Source: Streptomyces sp. NBC_00390
Lineage (GTDB): Bacteria; Actinomycetota; Actinomycetes; Streptomycetales; Streptomycetaceae
Direction: 5' to 3'
Assembly (NCBI RefSeq): GCF_036057275.1
Contig: NZ_CP107945.1
Location: 372,001-436,000 of the forward strand
DNA: 64,000 nt
In this document: positions 37,271-45,426 of the stretch, one piece after another
Layout: each line of letters starts with the position of its first letter
Position numbering within the stretch: position 1 is the first letter of the stretch
Program-made: the position numbers and the translations under genes
The notes under the pieces: generated by a model
Told to the model about the DNA's origin: nothing
The model's database searches: none
The model's input: only the letters and a program-made list of their open reading frames with translations

Positions 37271-38248
37271 TTACTTCGTCAGCGCGTCGACGGTGGCGTC
37301 GATGTACGCCTCCATCGACTCGGGACCGCCGAACATCCAGATGCCGTCGGGCAGCCGGTGAACGTTGCCCTTCTTCACGAACGGCAGCGACGTCCACACG
37401 GAGTTCTTCGCCAGGGCGCCGGTGAACGGCGTGCTGTTCTTGTCCCCGTTGCTGCCGATGTACGCGAACTGCACATCGCCGAGCTTGGTGAGTCCTTCGA
37501 CGTCGGTGGCGGCGAGCCCGTAGCTCTCGTCGCCCTTGACCGTCCAGGCGTTCTTCAGGCCGATCTTCTCGTTGACGGCTCCGATGAGCGAGCCGCCGGT
37601 GTACGGCCTGATCGAGACCTGGTTGGAGACGACGTATCCGTCGGCGAAGGCGTACTTCGTACCGGCGAGACCGGCATCGGCGAGGGTTTTCTTGCCCTCG
37701 GCGAGCTTCGCCTCGAAGTCCTTCTTGAGCTTGTCGGCCTGCTGCGTGGTGCCCGTGGCCTGCGCGATGAGGTCGAGGTTCTTCGTCATCTGCCCGATCG
37801 GGTCGGCGGCGTCCGCAGGGCGCACCTCCAGGACCGGGGCGACCTTGCGCAGCTGCTTCACGGCGGCCGGCGGCAGGTCGGAAGTGGCGACGATGAGGTC
37901 CGGCGACAGGGCGGCGATGGTGTCCATGCTCGGCTCCCCGCGCGTGCCGATGTCCTTGGGCTCGTTCTTCAGCGGGACCGCGGTGTCCCACGTCTTGTAG
38001 CCCTTGACGTCGGCGACTCCGACGGGGTCGACGCCCAGCGATATGAGGCTCTCGACGACGTTCCACTCGGTTCCGACGACCTTCTTGGCGGGCCCGTCGA
38101 GCTGCACCTTCGCGCCGGACGCGTCGGTGAGGGTGATGCGTTCGGCAGTCTTCTTCGCGTCATCGGCGGCGGGTTCGGTCGTCCCGCAGGCGGTCAGGGT
38201 GAGCGCCGCGGCGGTGGCGGCTGCGGCGGTGAGGAGGAGGCGTCTCAT
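37271..38248 (-). CDS. Iron-siderophore substrate-binding lipoprotein
   Basis: A 325-residue FepB/FhuD-type protein. The signal peptide MRRLLLTAAAATAAALTL ends in the lipobox LTAC with Cys21 as lipid anchor. The mature part has EWNVVESLISLGVDPVGVAD and SPDLIVATSDLPPAAVKQL, the usual periplasmic-binding-protein (PF01497) blocks. It captures the ferric siderophore outside the membrane and hands it to the fused permease. Its ATG overlaps the stop of the ATPase gene by four bases (ATGA). A longer frame to 38617 runs through the ATPase gene and is rejected. Confidence 0.92.
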   Translation of the reverse strand: MRRLLLTAAAATAAALTLTACGTTEPAADDAKKTAERITLTDASGAKVQLDGPAKKVVGTEWNVVESLISLGVDPVGVADVKGYKTWDTAVPLKNEPKDIGTRGEPSMDTIAALSPDLIVATSDLPPAAVKQLRKVAPVLEVRPADAADPIGQMTKNLDLIAQATGTTQQADKLKKDFEAKLAEGKKTLADAGLAGTKYAFADGYVVSNQVSIRPYTGGSLIGAVNEKIGLKNAWTVKGDESYGLAATDVEGLTKLGDVQFAYIGSNGDKNSTPFTGALAKNSVWTSLPFVKKGNVHRLPDGIWMFGGPESMEAYIDATVDALTK

Positions 38249-39105
38249 GAGGTGGTGCTGAGCCTTTCGCTTCGCGTGTGGTGCCGGCCGATCGCGCGGG
38301 TGCGCAGCCGGCCCGTGAGGGGGTCGGTGTCGACTTCGATGCGGATGCCGTACGTGTCGGTGAGTTGCTGCGCCGTCAGTACGTCCTCTGGGAGGCCGTC
38401 GGCGATGATCCGTCCCGTGTGGAGGAGCACGATCCGGTCGGCGACGGCCGCGGCCTGGTCGAGGTCGTGCAGGACGGCGCCCACGGCGATCCCGTGGTCG
38501 TCCGCCAGGTCGCGGACGAGGTCGAGGAGTTCGACCTGATACCGCAGGTCGAGATAGGTCGTCGGCTCGTCGAGGAGCAGCACGCCGGTCTCCTGGGCGA
38601 GGCAGCCGGCGAGCCATACACGCTGCAGCTGTCCTCCGGAGAGGTGCTCGGCGCCGCGTTCGGCGAGTTCCTCGACGCCCGTCATGGCGAGCGCGCGCTC
38701 CACAGCGGCCCGTCCGCCCGGGTCTGACCTGCCCCAGCGGCCCCGGTACGGGTAGCGGCCGAACTCGACGACGTCCCGTACGGTCAGCCCGCTGGGCGTG
38801 GGGCGTCCCTGCGTCAGGAGAGCCACATGCCGCGAGAACTCACGGGAGGTCAGGGCGAGGCCGTCCGTGTCGGCGTCGAGGGTGAGCGTGGCGCTCCTGG
38901 GCCGCTGCAGACGCGCGATCGTACGCAGGAGCGTCGACTTCCCGCTGCCGTTCGGACCCACCAGGACGGTCACTTCGCCCGGCCGCAGCGACAGCGACGC
39001 GTCGTGCACGACATCGACACCGTCATACGCCACGGTGACGCCCGTGGCCGACAGTTCATGACCGCGTGGACGCGTGGCCTCGGAGTTCTCTCCACCAACA
39101 TTCAC
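38245..39105 (-). CDS. Iron-siderophore ABC transporter ATP-binding protein
   Basis: A 286-residue FecE/FepC-type ATPase. Walker A is GPNGSGKST, the signature LSGGQLQRV, Walker B GVLLLDEP, and the H-loop His is in AVLHDLDQAA. It powers the fused permease encoded downstream. The GTG start is six bases from the iron box, so DmdR/IdeR-type repressor binding there would block the start region directly. It is the first gene of its operon, divergent from the isochorismatase-like/arg genes. Confidence 0.92.
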   Translation of the reverse strand: MNVGGENSEATRPRGHELSATGVTVAYDGVDVVHDASLSLRPGEVTVLVGPNGSGKSTLLRTIARLQRPRSATLTLDADTDGLALTSREFSRHVALLTQGRPTPSGLTVRDVVEFGRYPYRGRWGRSDPGGRAAVERALAMTGVEELAERGAEHLSGGQLQRVWLAGCLAQETGVLLLDEPTTYLDLRYQVELLDLVRDLADDHGIAVGAVLHDLDQAAAVADRIVLLHTGRIIADGLPEDVLTAQQLTDTYGIRIEVDTDPLTGRLRTRAIGRHHTRSERLSTTS

Positions 39106-39110
39106 GCCGC

Positions 39111-39129
39111 GAAGGTTAGCCTAACCTAA
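39111..39129 (-). promoter_or_regulatory. Iron box (DmdR/IdeR/DtxR-type operator) 1
   Basis: On the minus strand the site reads TTAGGTTAGGCTAACCTTC, 17 of 19 bases of the consensus TTAGGTTAGGCTAACCTAA. It lies just upstream of the ATPase gene at 39105 and should repress the uptake operon when iron is replete. Confidence 0.85.
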
Positions 39130-39470
39130 AACAGGGTTCGGACCGGGGCCGGAACCACGGGCCGACATCGGCGCCCCGGCCACTCGGACCCGCTCCCCAC
39201 CCCGCCCGCCTCGGCCATACCCACACCGCGCATCCGCGGCACCCCGGCACCTTCCAACCACCCGGCGCATCCAGGCACTTGAACATACAGACGCCCAGGA
39301 CACACCGAACACGTCGCGCACAACAGGTACGGGCCGCGCGTGGCGCGCGTCACCCTTCGGCGTACCGCTCGTGGCCGTGTCGTTCACATGGCAGCCGCTC
39401 GACACACCGGAGGAGCGGTGGCACGGCCTCGGCCACCGGCGGCAGCATGGGCAGCGACACGAGATCGAAG

Positions 39471-39489
39471 TTAGGTTAGGCTAAGCTAA
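39471..39489 (+). promoter_or_regulatory. Iron box (DmdR/IdeR-type operator) 2
   Basis: TTAGGTTAGGCTAAGCTAA matches 18 of 19 consensus bases. It lies 52 bases upstream of the ATG at 39541 and should control the rightward isochorismatase-like/argC/argB transcript. Confidence 0.88.
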
Positions 39490-39540
39490 ACCTTGCCAGA
39501 GTAGGTGTGCACGGCAGTTTCATCAAGGGGAGGAACAGCC

Positions 39541-40197
39541 ATGGGGTTGCCGGTCATCGACGCCTACCAGATGCCCGACCGTTCGGCACTTCCCCGCTCC
39601 TGCGCACTCTGGGACGTCGATCCCGAACGCGCCGCGCTGCTCGTCCACGACATGCAGAACCATTTCGTAGGGGCGTTCCCGCCGGAACGCTCCCCTGTCG
39701 TGGAGCTCGTCGAGAACATAGCCGCCCTGCGCGAAGTCGCCGGAACGCTCGGTATGCCGGTGGTCTTCAGTGCTGAGCCAGCTGCCCAACAGCCCGACAA
39801 GCGTGGGCTCGTGGCGGATGTCTGGGGCCCCGGCATCGGGGACGACCCCGAGGCCGCAGCCATCATCGAGCCGCTGGCCCCGCGCCCCGGTGAACATCTG
39901 CTCGCCAATGTGCGTCACAACGCTTTCCTGCGCAGTCATCTCGGCAGGCTGCTGCGCTCGGAAGGGCGTGACCAACTGATCATTTGTGGGGTGTACGCGC
40001 ACCTCGGCGTCCTTCTGACGGCCGCGGACGCCTTCATGAACGACATTCAGCCGTTCGTCGTCGCGGACGCCGTGGCCGACTTCTCCGCCGAGGAGCACGC
40101 CATGGCCCTGCGGTGGGCCGCGCACAGCGGCAAGGTCTGCACCACCAACGCCCTGCTGCGCGACCTGCTGCTCCACAGAGCCCCTCGGGACGCGTGA
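39541..40197 (+). CDS. Isochorismatase-like protein of the EntB/DhbB/PhzD type, catalytic Lys replaced
   Basis: A 218-residue protein. The order of motifs follows EntB/Phz[21 protein letters not shown] (Asp37), [13 protein letters not shown] and [18 protein letters not shown]. In isochorismatases the second catalytic residue is a Lys in LTKWRYSAF; here the aligned segment is LANVRHNAF, with Asn123 in place of Lys. Classical isochorismate hydrolysis to 2,3-dihydroxy-2,3-dihydrobenzoate is therefore doubtful, and no entC, entA or entE homologue is in the window. GGGGAGGA lies seven bases upstream of the ATG. It is the first gene behind iron box 2 and is followed by argC after 45 bases. It may hydrolyse another precursor or the siderophore. 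Confidence 0.8.
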   Translation: MGLPVIDAYQMPDRSALPRSCALWDVDPERAALLVHDMQNHFVGAFPPERSPVVELVENIAALREVAGTLGMPVVFSAEPAAQQPDKRGLVADVWGPGIGDDPEAAAIIEPLAPRPGEHLLANVRHNAFLRSHLGRLLRSEGRDQLIICGVYAHLGVLLTAADAFMNDIQPFVVADAVADFSAEEHAMALRWAAHSGKVCTTNALLRDLLLHRAPRDA

Positions 40198-40224
40198 CGC
40201 TCCCCTTCGCATGTCCCCATCTGA

Positions 40225-41510
<1,286 letters not shown>

Positions 41511-41514
<4 letters not shown>

Positions 41515-42452
41515 ATGGGACGGGTACAGGGATGAAGGCTCCCGTCGAACAGAGCGTGGCGGCGGCGGACCTGCCGGCAGGGGACCTTCCCTGGCAGGAG
41601 GAACTCCAGGGCCGGACGGTCGTCATCAAGTTCGGCGGCAACGCCATGGTGGATCCCGCGCTCCACCGGACGTTCGCCCAGGACGTGGTGGAGCTGTGGC
41701 ACGCCGGGCTGCATCCCGTCGTCGTGCATGGCGGCGGACCGCAGATCAGCGCGATGCTTGCCCGGCTCGACCTGGAGGTCCGCTTCGAGGCGGGTCTGAG
41801 GGTGACGACTCCGGAGACCATGGACGTGGTCCGGATGGTGCTGACGGGTCAGGTCCAGCGTGAGCTCGTCGGTGCCGTCAACGCCCACGGGCCGTTCGCC
41901 GTGGGTATGTCGGGCGAGGACGCGCATACGATGACCGCGGTACGGCGCGCCGCCCTGGTGGACGGCCGGCCGGTGGACATCGGCCTGGTCGGCGACATCG
42001 TGGCCGTGAACCCCGATACCGTACGGGCGCTGCTGGAGCAGGGCCGCATCCCGGTGATCTCACCGGTCGCGCGCGGCACGGACGGGCAGGTCTACAACGT
42101 CAACGCGGATCTCGCGGCGTCCGCGCTGGCCGTCGCGCTCGGCGCGGAGCGTCTGGTGATGCTGACGGACGTGGAGGGCCTGTACGCAGACTGGCCCCAC
42201 AGCACCGAGGTGATCGAGCGTCTGACCGCCGGTGAGCTGGACGGGCTGCTGCCGGGCCTCGCGAGCGGGATGCTCCCGAAGATGGAGGGCTGTCTGCGGG
42301 CGGTCCGCTCCGGAGTCGGCCGGGCGCACGTGCTCGACGGACGGGTTCCGCACGCGGTGTTGCGCGGCGTCTTCACCGAGAGGAGCCCCGGCACCACGGT
42401 CGTACCCGACAGCGAGGAGACGGGCGGACCGCTGCCGACGCCGCGCCGCTGA
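41511..42452 (+). CDS. argB: Acetylglutamate kinase
   Basis: A 313-residue amino acid kinase phosphorylating N-acetylglutamate. [10 protein letters not shown] is the nucleotide site, [13 protein letters not shown] the substrate loop, and [20 protein letters not shown] the C-terminal conserved block. The ATG at 41511 overlaps the old argJ stop (ATGA), as in ancestral argJ-argB pairs; ATG 41532 is an alternative. Because of the argJ deletion the gene could also be read as a fusion from 41280. The enzyme looks intact. Downstream, argD is broken. Confidence 0.9.
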
Positions 42453-42484
42453 CCGACCGCTGGCGAGCGGTGATGGTGACTCCT

Positions 42485-42504
42485 CCCCTTCGTAAACGAA
42501 GGGG
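42485..42504. mobile_element. IS200/IS605-type right-end hairpin remnant
   Basis: CCCCTTCG and CGAAGGGG form a perfect 8-bp stem with a TAAA loop, eight bases beyond the stop of the tnpB remnant, where the right-end hairpin of IS200/IS605/IS607-type elements is expected. It is probably what is left of the element's right end; the right end also normally encodes the 3' part of the TnpB guide RNA. The exact IS boundary cannot be seen. Confidence 0.6.
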
Positions 42505-42511
42505 TTTCTCG

Positions 42512-42640
42512 CTATGCCGGTTGGGCTTTGCGACGGGCCAGCCCGGCCCGTGGAACGTTCAGGGCTCCCACCGTGTCCGCATGCGCCGAGTGGCCGCAGG
42601 CGGTGCAGTGGAACCCTTCCTGTGTGGGCCGGTTCTCCGC
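42512..42640 (-). pseudogene. tnpB: 3' remnant of tnpB (IS200/IS605 family)
   Basis: The last 42 codons code for NRPTQEGFHCTACGHSAHAD then VGALNV, which is the second half of the TnpB zinc ribbon (CxxCG) with the RuvC-III Asp, and the usual basic tail. Homology ends at about 42640, exactly where the argD remnant begins. The element's body and left end are absent, so this is the scar of an insertion followed by deletion or recombination. The longer antisense frame to 43375 is a shadow of argD. Confidence 0.75.
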
Positions 42641-42643
42641 TGA

Positions 42644-43588
42644 GCCGTCTTCGTCTCGGAACCGGCCGTCGCTCTGGCGGAACGGCTGCTGCAGCTGCTG
42701 GGCAGACCGGGCAGGGTCTTCTTCGCCAACTCGGGTACGAAGGCCGTCGAGGCAGCCTTCAAGATCGCCCGCAGAACGGGACGGACCCATCTGGTCGCGA
42801 CGGAGGCCGGTTTCCACGGGCGGACCGTGGGCGCCCTGGCCCTGACCGGGCAGCCCGCGAAGCGTGATCCCTTCTTCCCGCTGCCCGGCGACGCGACGCA
42901 TGCGCCGTACGGGGACACCGGGGCCCTGCGCGCCGCGGTCACGGCGGACACCGCGGCCGTCTTCATGGAGCCCGTCCAGGGCGAGGCGGGCGTGATTCCG
43001 GCTCCCGACGGTTATCTGCGGGCAGCCCGGGACATCACCCGCTCCACGGGAAGCATGCTCGTGCTGGACGAGGTGCAGACGGGGATCGGCCGTACCGGCC
43101 ACTGGTTTGCGCACCAGGCGGTATCCGGCGTGGACCCCGACGTGGTGACCCTGGCCAAGGGCCTGGGCGGCGGGCTGCCGATCGGCGCCACGGTGGCGTT
43201 CGGCGCGGCGGCGGAACTGCTGAGCCCCGGGCACCACGGCTCGACCTTCGGCGGCAACCCCGTGGCGTGCGCGGCCGGGCTCGCCGTACTGGAGACGGTC
43301 GAGACCGAGGGCCTGCTCCTCCATGTCGTGCGGGCGGAGGAACTGCTGCGGCGCGGGATCGAGGAGCTGAAGCATCCTTTGGTGCGCGAGGTGCGGGACA
43401 TGGGGCTGCTGCTGGGAGTCGCGCTCACCGAGCCGGTCGCGGCCCGGATTCAGCGGGCAGCACAGGAGGCCGGGTTCCTGGTGAACGCCGCCGGCGCCTG
43501 GACCGTGCGGCTGGCTCCCGCTCTGACGGTCACGGAGACGGAGATCGCTCAGTTTGTGGGGGCGTTGCCGGCCATCCTCGGCACCTGA
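42644..43588 (+). pseudogene. argD: argD remnant: acetylornithine aminotransferase without its N-terminus
   Basis: Homology starts at [13 protein letters not shown] and continues to a normal C-terminus, about 314 codons against the usual ~390-400, so the first ~80 residues and the start codon are gone. PLP-fold motifs remain: [40 protein letters not shown], and [13 protein letters not shown] with the Schiff-base Lys. The first in-frame start is GTG 42827, which would make a 253-residue product lacking the pyridoxal-phosphate cup segment; it is unlikely to work. The tnpB tail at 42512-42640 abuts the break. A genomic argD could replace it. Confidence 0.85.
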
Positions 43589-43608
43589 CGTCCACGCGGT
43601 GCGAAAAA

Positions 43609-43642
43609 GGCGGGGCCCAGCCGTTCCTGCTCGGGCCCCGCC
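43609..43642. terminator. Terminator between convergent argD remnant and GNAT gene
   Basis: GGCGGGGCCC (43609-43618) pairs with GGGCCCCGCC (43633-43642) around a 14-base loop, flanked by AAAAA on the left and CTTTC on the right, so it can work in both directions. Confidence 0.65.
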
Positions 43643-43672
43643 CTTTCGTCGTGGCTGCTCACAAGGTGGCGA

Positions 43673-44212
43673 TCACAGGACGCGGCCGAGAACGCGGGCG
43701 CCCCGCGCGGGGTCCAGGGACCGTGCCCAGGCCGCAGGGGCGAGGCTCGGGCAGGCCGGAGCAAAGGCGTACCGCAGGAAGAGACGGCCGCTGCCGGTCG
43801 TTGCCGTGAACAGCGCGTCCAGAGACTGCGCCCGCCCACGGGCCAGGGCGGCGCCCAGAAGCCGCGCCCCCACACCGCTGCCCTGCATGTGCTGCGCGAC
43901 GCAGAAGTTGTACAGGACCCCGAGGGCCCGGCCGTCGCGCGTCGGCTCCGGGTCGACACGCAGCGCCAGGCAGCCGTCCAGGGTGCCGTCAGGCGCCTCG
44001 GCCACCAGGAAGTCGGTCGCCTGCCACGCGTAGACGTGGAACGGCCGCTCGCGCAGTGCGCCCGAGCGGATGAACGGACGTGAGAGAGCGGCGAGAGCGG
44101 CGGCGTCCCGTGGGCGGGCCGAGCGCACGGAGAACGTGGGGATGTGGGGCAGGTAAGGCGGGTGGGGCGCGCGGGACAACAGCGTTCCGGGGCGCGGCAT
44201 GGCCGTGATCAA
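43673..44212 (-). CDS. GNAT acetyltransferase, probably N-acetylglutamate synthase-like
   Basis: A 179-residue GNAT protein. SVRSARPRDAAALAALSRPF is the N-terminal motif, DFLVAEAPDGTLDGCLALRV the central strands, and VAQHMQGSGVGARLLGAAL the acetyl-CoA pyrophosphate loop (Q/RxxGxG/A). The pattern is closest to the short N-acetylglutamate synthases that make the first intermediate of ornithine synthesis, which would complete argB and argC next door. A hydroxyornithine acetyltransferase is the alternative. The TTG at 44212 has GGAAGG five bases upstream; ATG 44200 is also possible. Iron box 3 lies ~73 bases upstream, so it is probably iron-repressed. Confidence 0.75.
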   Translation of the reverse strand: MITAMPRPGTLLSRAPHPPYLPHIPTFSVRSARPRDAAALAALSRPFIRSGALRERPFHVYAWQATDFLVAEAPDGTLDGCLALRVDPEPTRDGRALGVLYNFCVAQHMQGSGVGARLLGAALARGRAQSLDALFTATTGSGRLFLRYAFAPACPSLAPAAWARSLDPARGARVLGRVL

Positions 44213-44284
44213 GGCGTTCCTTCCTCGGTTCCACCGGGCGAGGAAGCGATCAATCGCCGCGTCACCTCGGTGAAACAGTCAGAC

Positions 44285-44303
44285 CAAGGTTAGCCTCACC
44301 TAA
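44285..44303 (-). promoter_or_regulatory. Iron box (DmdR/IdeR-type operator) 3
   Basis: The minus strand reads TTAGGTGAGGCTAACCTTG, 16 of 19 consensus bases. It lies between the bacterioferritin remnant and the GNAT gene and should control the GNAT gene. Confidence 0.75.
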
Positions 44304-44347
44304 GCTGTTGACCAAGTCGGGCCCCACCGAGGTCCCTCGATCAGCCA

Positions 44348-44557
44348 TCAGCCACCTGGCTGTTCGACCTGCTGAGCGATGCAGAGGGCCTCTCCGAGCG
44401 TGCCGATCAGGTCCAACTGCGTGTCGAGGTGGTCGATGTGGTGCTCCTCGTCCGCCGGGATCGACTCGAAGGTGTTCGCCGAGGTGATGTCGCCCTTGCT
44501 GTGCATCTGCTCGACGCCCTGCCGGAGCCGGTCGATCGCTTCCACCTCGATCCGCCG
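44348..44557 (-). pseudogene. bfr: Bacterioferritin 3' remnant
   Basis: The segment codes for the C-terminal ~70 residues of a bacterioferritin: IEVEAIDRLRQGVEQMHSKG, then DITSANTFESIPADEEHHID with the EEHH iron ligands, and LGEALCIAQQVEQPGG. About 90 N-terminal residues, with the first half of the ferroxidase centre and the haem Met, are missing. The same frame runs on upstream to a GTG at 44770, but residues 1-71 of that frame are not ferritin-like and I cannot identify them. It ends 44 bases from iron box 3. Bacterioferritin is often linked to iron regulation, so this may be a relic of the original island boundary. Confidence 0.75.
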
Positions 44558-44770
44558 GTCAGGCGCGCATCCTCGCGCCGAACTACGGGCCGGATCCAGT
44601 GAGTTGAGCCTCAGTACGGACTGGCGTTCTCCACGCGCAGGGCGGGCCTGCGGCGCAAGGGCCGCGAGTTCGGCGCGCTCGGCCGGTTGCAGCGTCGCCC
44701 CCTCTTCGGGCGTGGGCTCCACCTCGGTGCCGACGCCGGCCCATGGCCCGCGAGATGCGAACTCGCTCAC

Positions 44771-45198
44771 GCGCCCGGCCCGTACCCGTACTTCGGAGAA
44801 CGACTCCCCCGGCTCCGGCAGCGGGACCGTCCCCGCGTCCGCCGGGGTCGTCGCCAGGCCCTGTCCGGGCGATCTTGTCGGGCCCGCGGGGCTCCCCCAG
44901 AGCTTCTCCCCCAGGACTCCGTCCGGGGGGACCCCCAGGAGGTACCCCCAGCTACGGCACCTCGCTGTGTTGTCGGAGTCGCCCGAGTGCGTCCAGTACG
45001 AGGGCGATCTTCCCCAGCCTCGGGCCGGGCGGTACCCCTACCGGCTTGCGATACGTCCCCTCGGCCCTGGCGGGCCTGGGGAAGCCCCACGCCTCGGCCC
45101 TGGCGGGCCTGGGGAAGCCCCACGCCTCGGCCCTGGCGGGCCTGGGGCCCATGCATCCGACGCCGCAGGCTGATCCTCGAAGGTCGCCCGGACAGGGC
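44771..45198. repeat. Intergenic region with actinomycete-type GC repeats and a 33-bp tandem repeat
   Basis: The unit starting TCGGCCCTGGCGGGCCTGGG and ending GAAGCCCCACGCC is present twice exactly (45061-45093, 45094-45126) plus a third partial copy (45127-45147). The stretch 44890-44950 holds GGGCTCCCCC and GGGGGGACCCCC type inverted repeats of the sort scattered between Streptomyces genes. No credible gene is present. It separates the bacterioferritin scar from the end of the second uptake operon. Confidence 0.6.
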
Positions 45199-45426
45199 CT
45201 ATCCGCAGGGGCGGCCCGGGTACTCGCTGCTCTCCGGTGCCCCTGCTGCACGCATCCGGCGCACGACCTCGCCGAGGACCTCGTCGTCCACGGGGGCGGG
45301 GATGTTGAGCTTCGTGTCGAAGACCATGCTGTCCTCGCCCGTGTGCCAGATGACCCACCGCGCCGGTGTCCTCGGCGGTTCCCAAAGAGGCGCGTGTCGC
45401 CGGAGGTTGTCAGCCGGAGTGCTCAC
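45199..45426 (-). CDS. Small 75-residue protein coupled to the amidohydrolase
   Basis: The GTG at 45426 overlaps the amidohydrolase stop (GTGA), and the frame codes for 75 residues ending at 45199. The central part, ARWVIWHTGEDSMVFDTKL followed by NIPAPVDDEVLGEVVRRMR, reads as a compact folded protein with alternating hydrophobic residues and a C-terminal helix. No signal peptide or membrane segment. I do not recognise the family. As the last gene of the second iron-regulated uptake operon it may act with the amidohydrolase or bind the siderophore. The overlap and operon position support a real gene. Confidence 0.65.
   Translation of the reverse strand: MSTPADNLRRHAPLWEPPRTPARWVIWHTGEDSMVFDTKLNIPAPVDDEVLGEVVRRMRAAGAPESSEYPGRPCG

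Larger units (their letters stand above)
39106..39540. promoter_or_regulatory. Divergent control region of the siderophore island
   Basis: This 435-base gap has an iron box at each end (39111 and 39471) and no convincing gene; small open frames inside lack ribosome sites and recognisable products. It separates the uptake operon (leftward) from the isochorismatase-like/arg operon (rightward), so each direction has its own iron-regulated promoter. Confidence 0.7.

Noticed and set aside
39121..39405. Two overlapping minus-strand frames between the iron boxes
   Set aside because: No ribosome site, no family resemblance, and they would cover the operator region.
42512..43375. Open frame of 287 codons on the minus strand
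   Set aside because: Only its last ~42 codons are TnpB-like; the rest is antisense to the clearly homologous argD sequence.
45061..45147. Possible CRISPR array from repeated 33-bp units
   Set aside because: Head-to-tail copies with no spacers and no cas genes.
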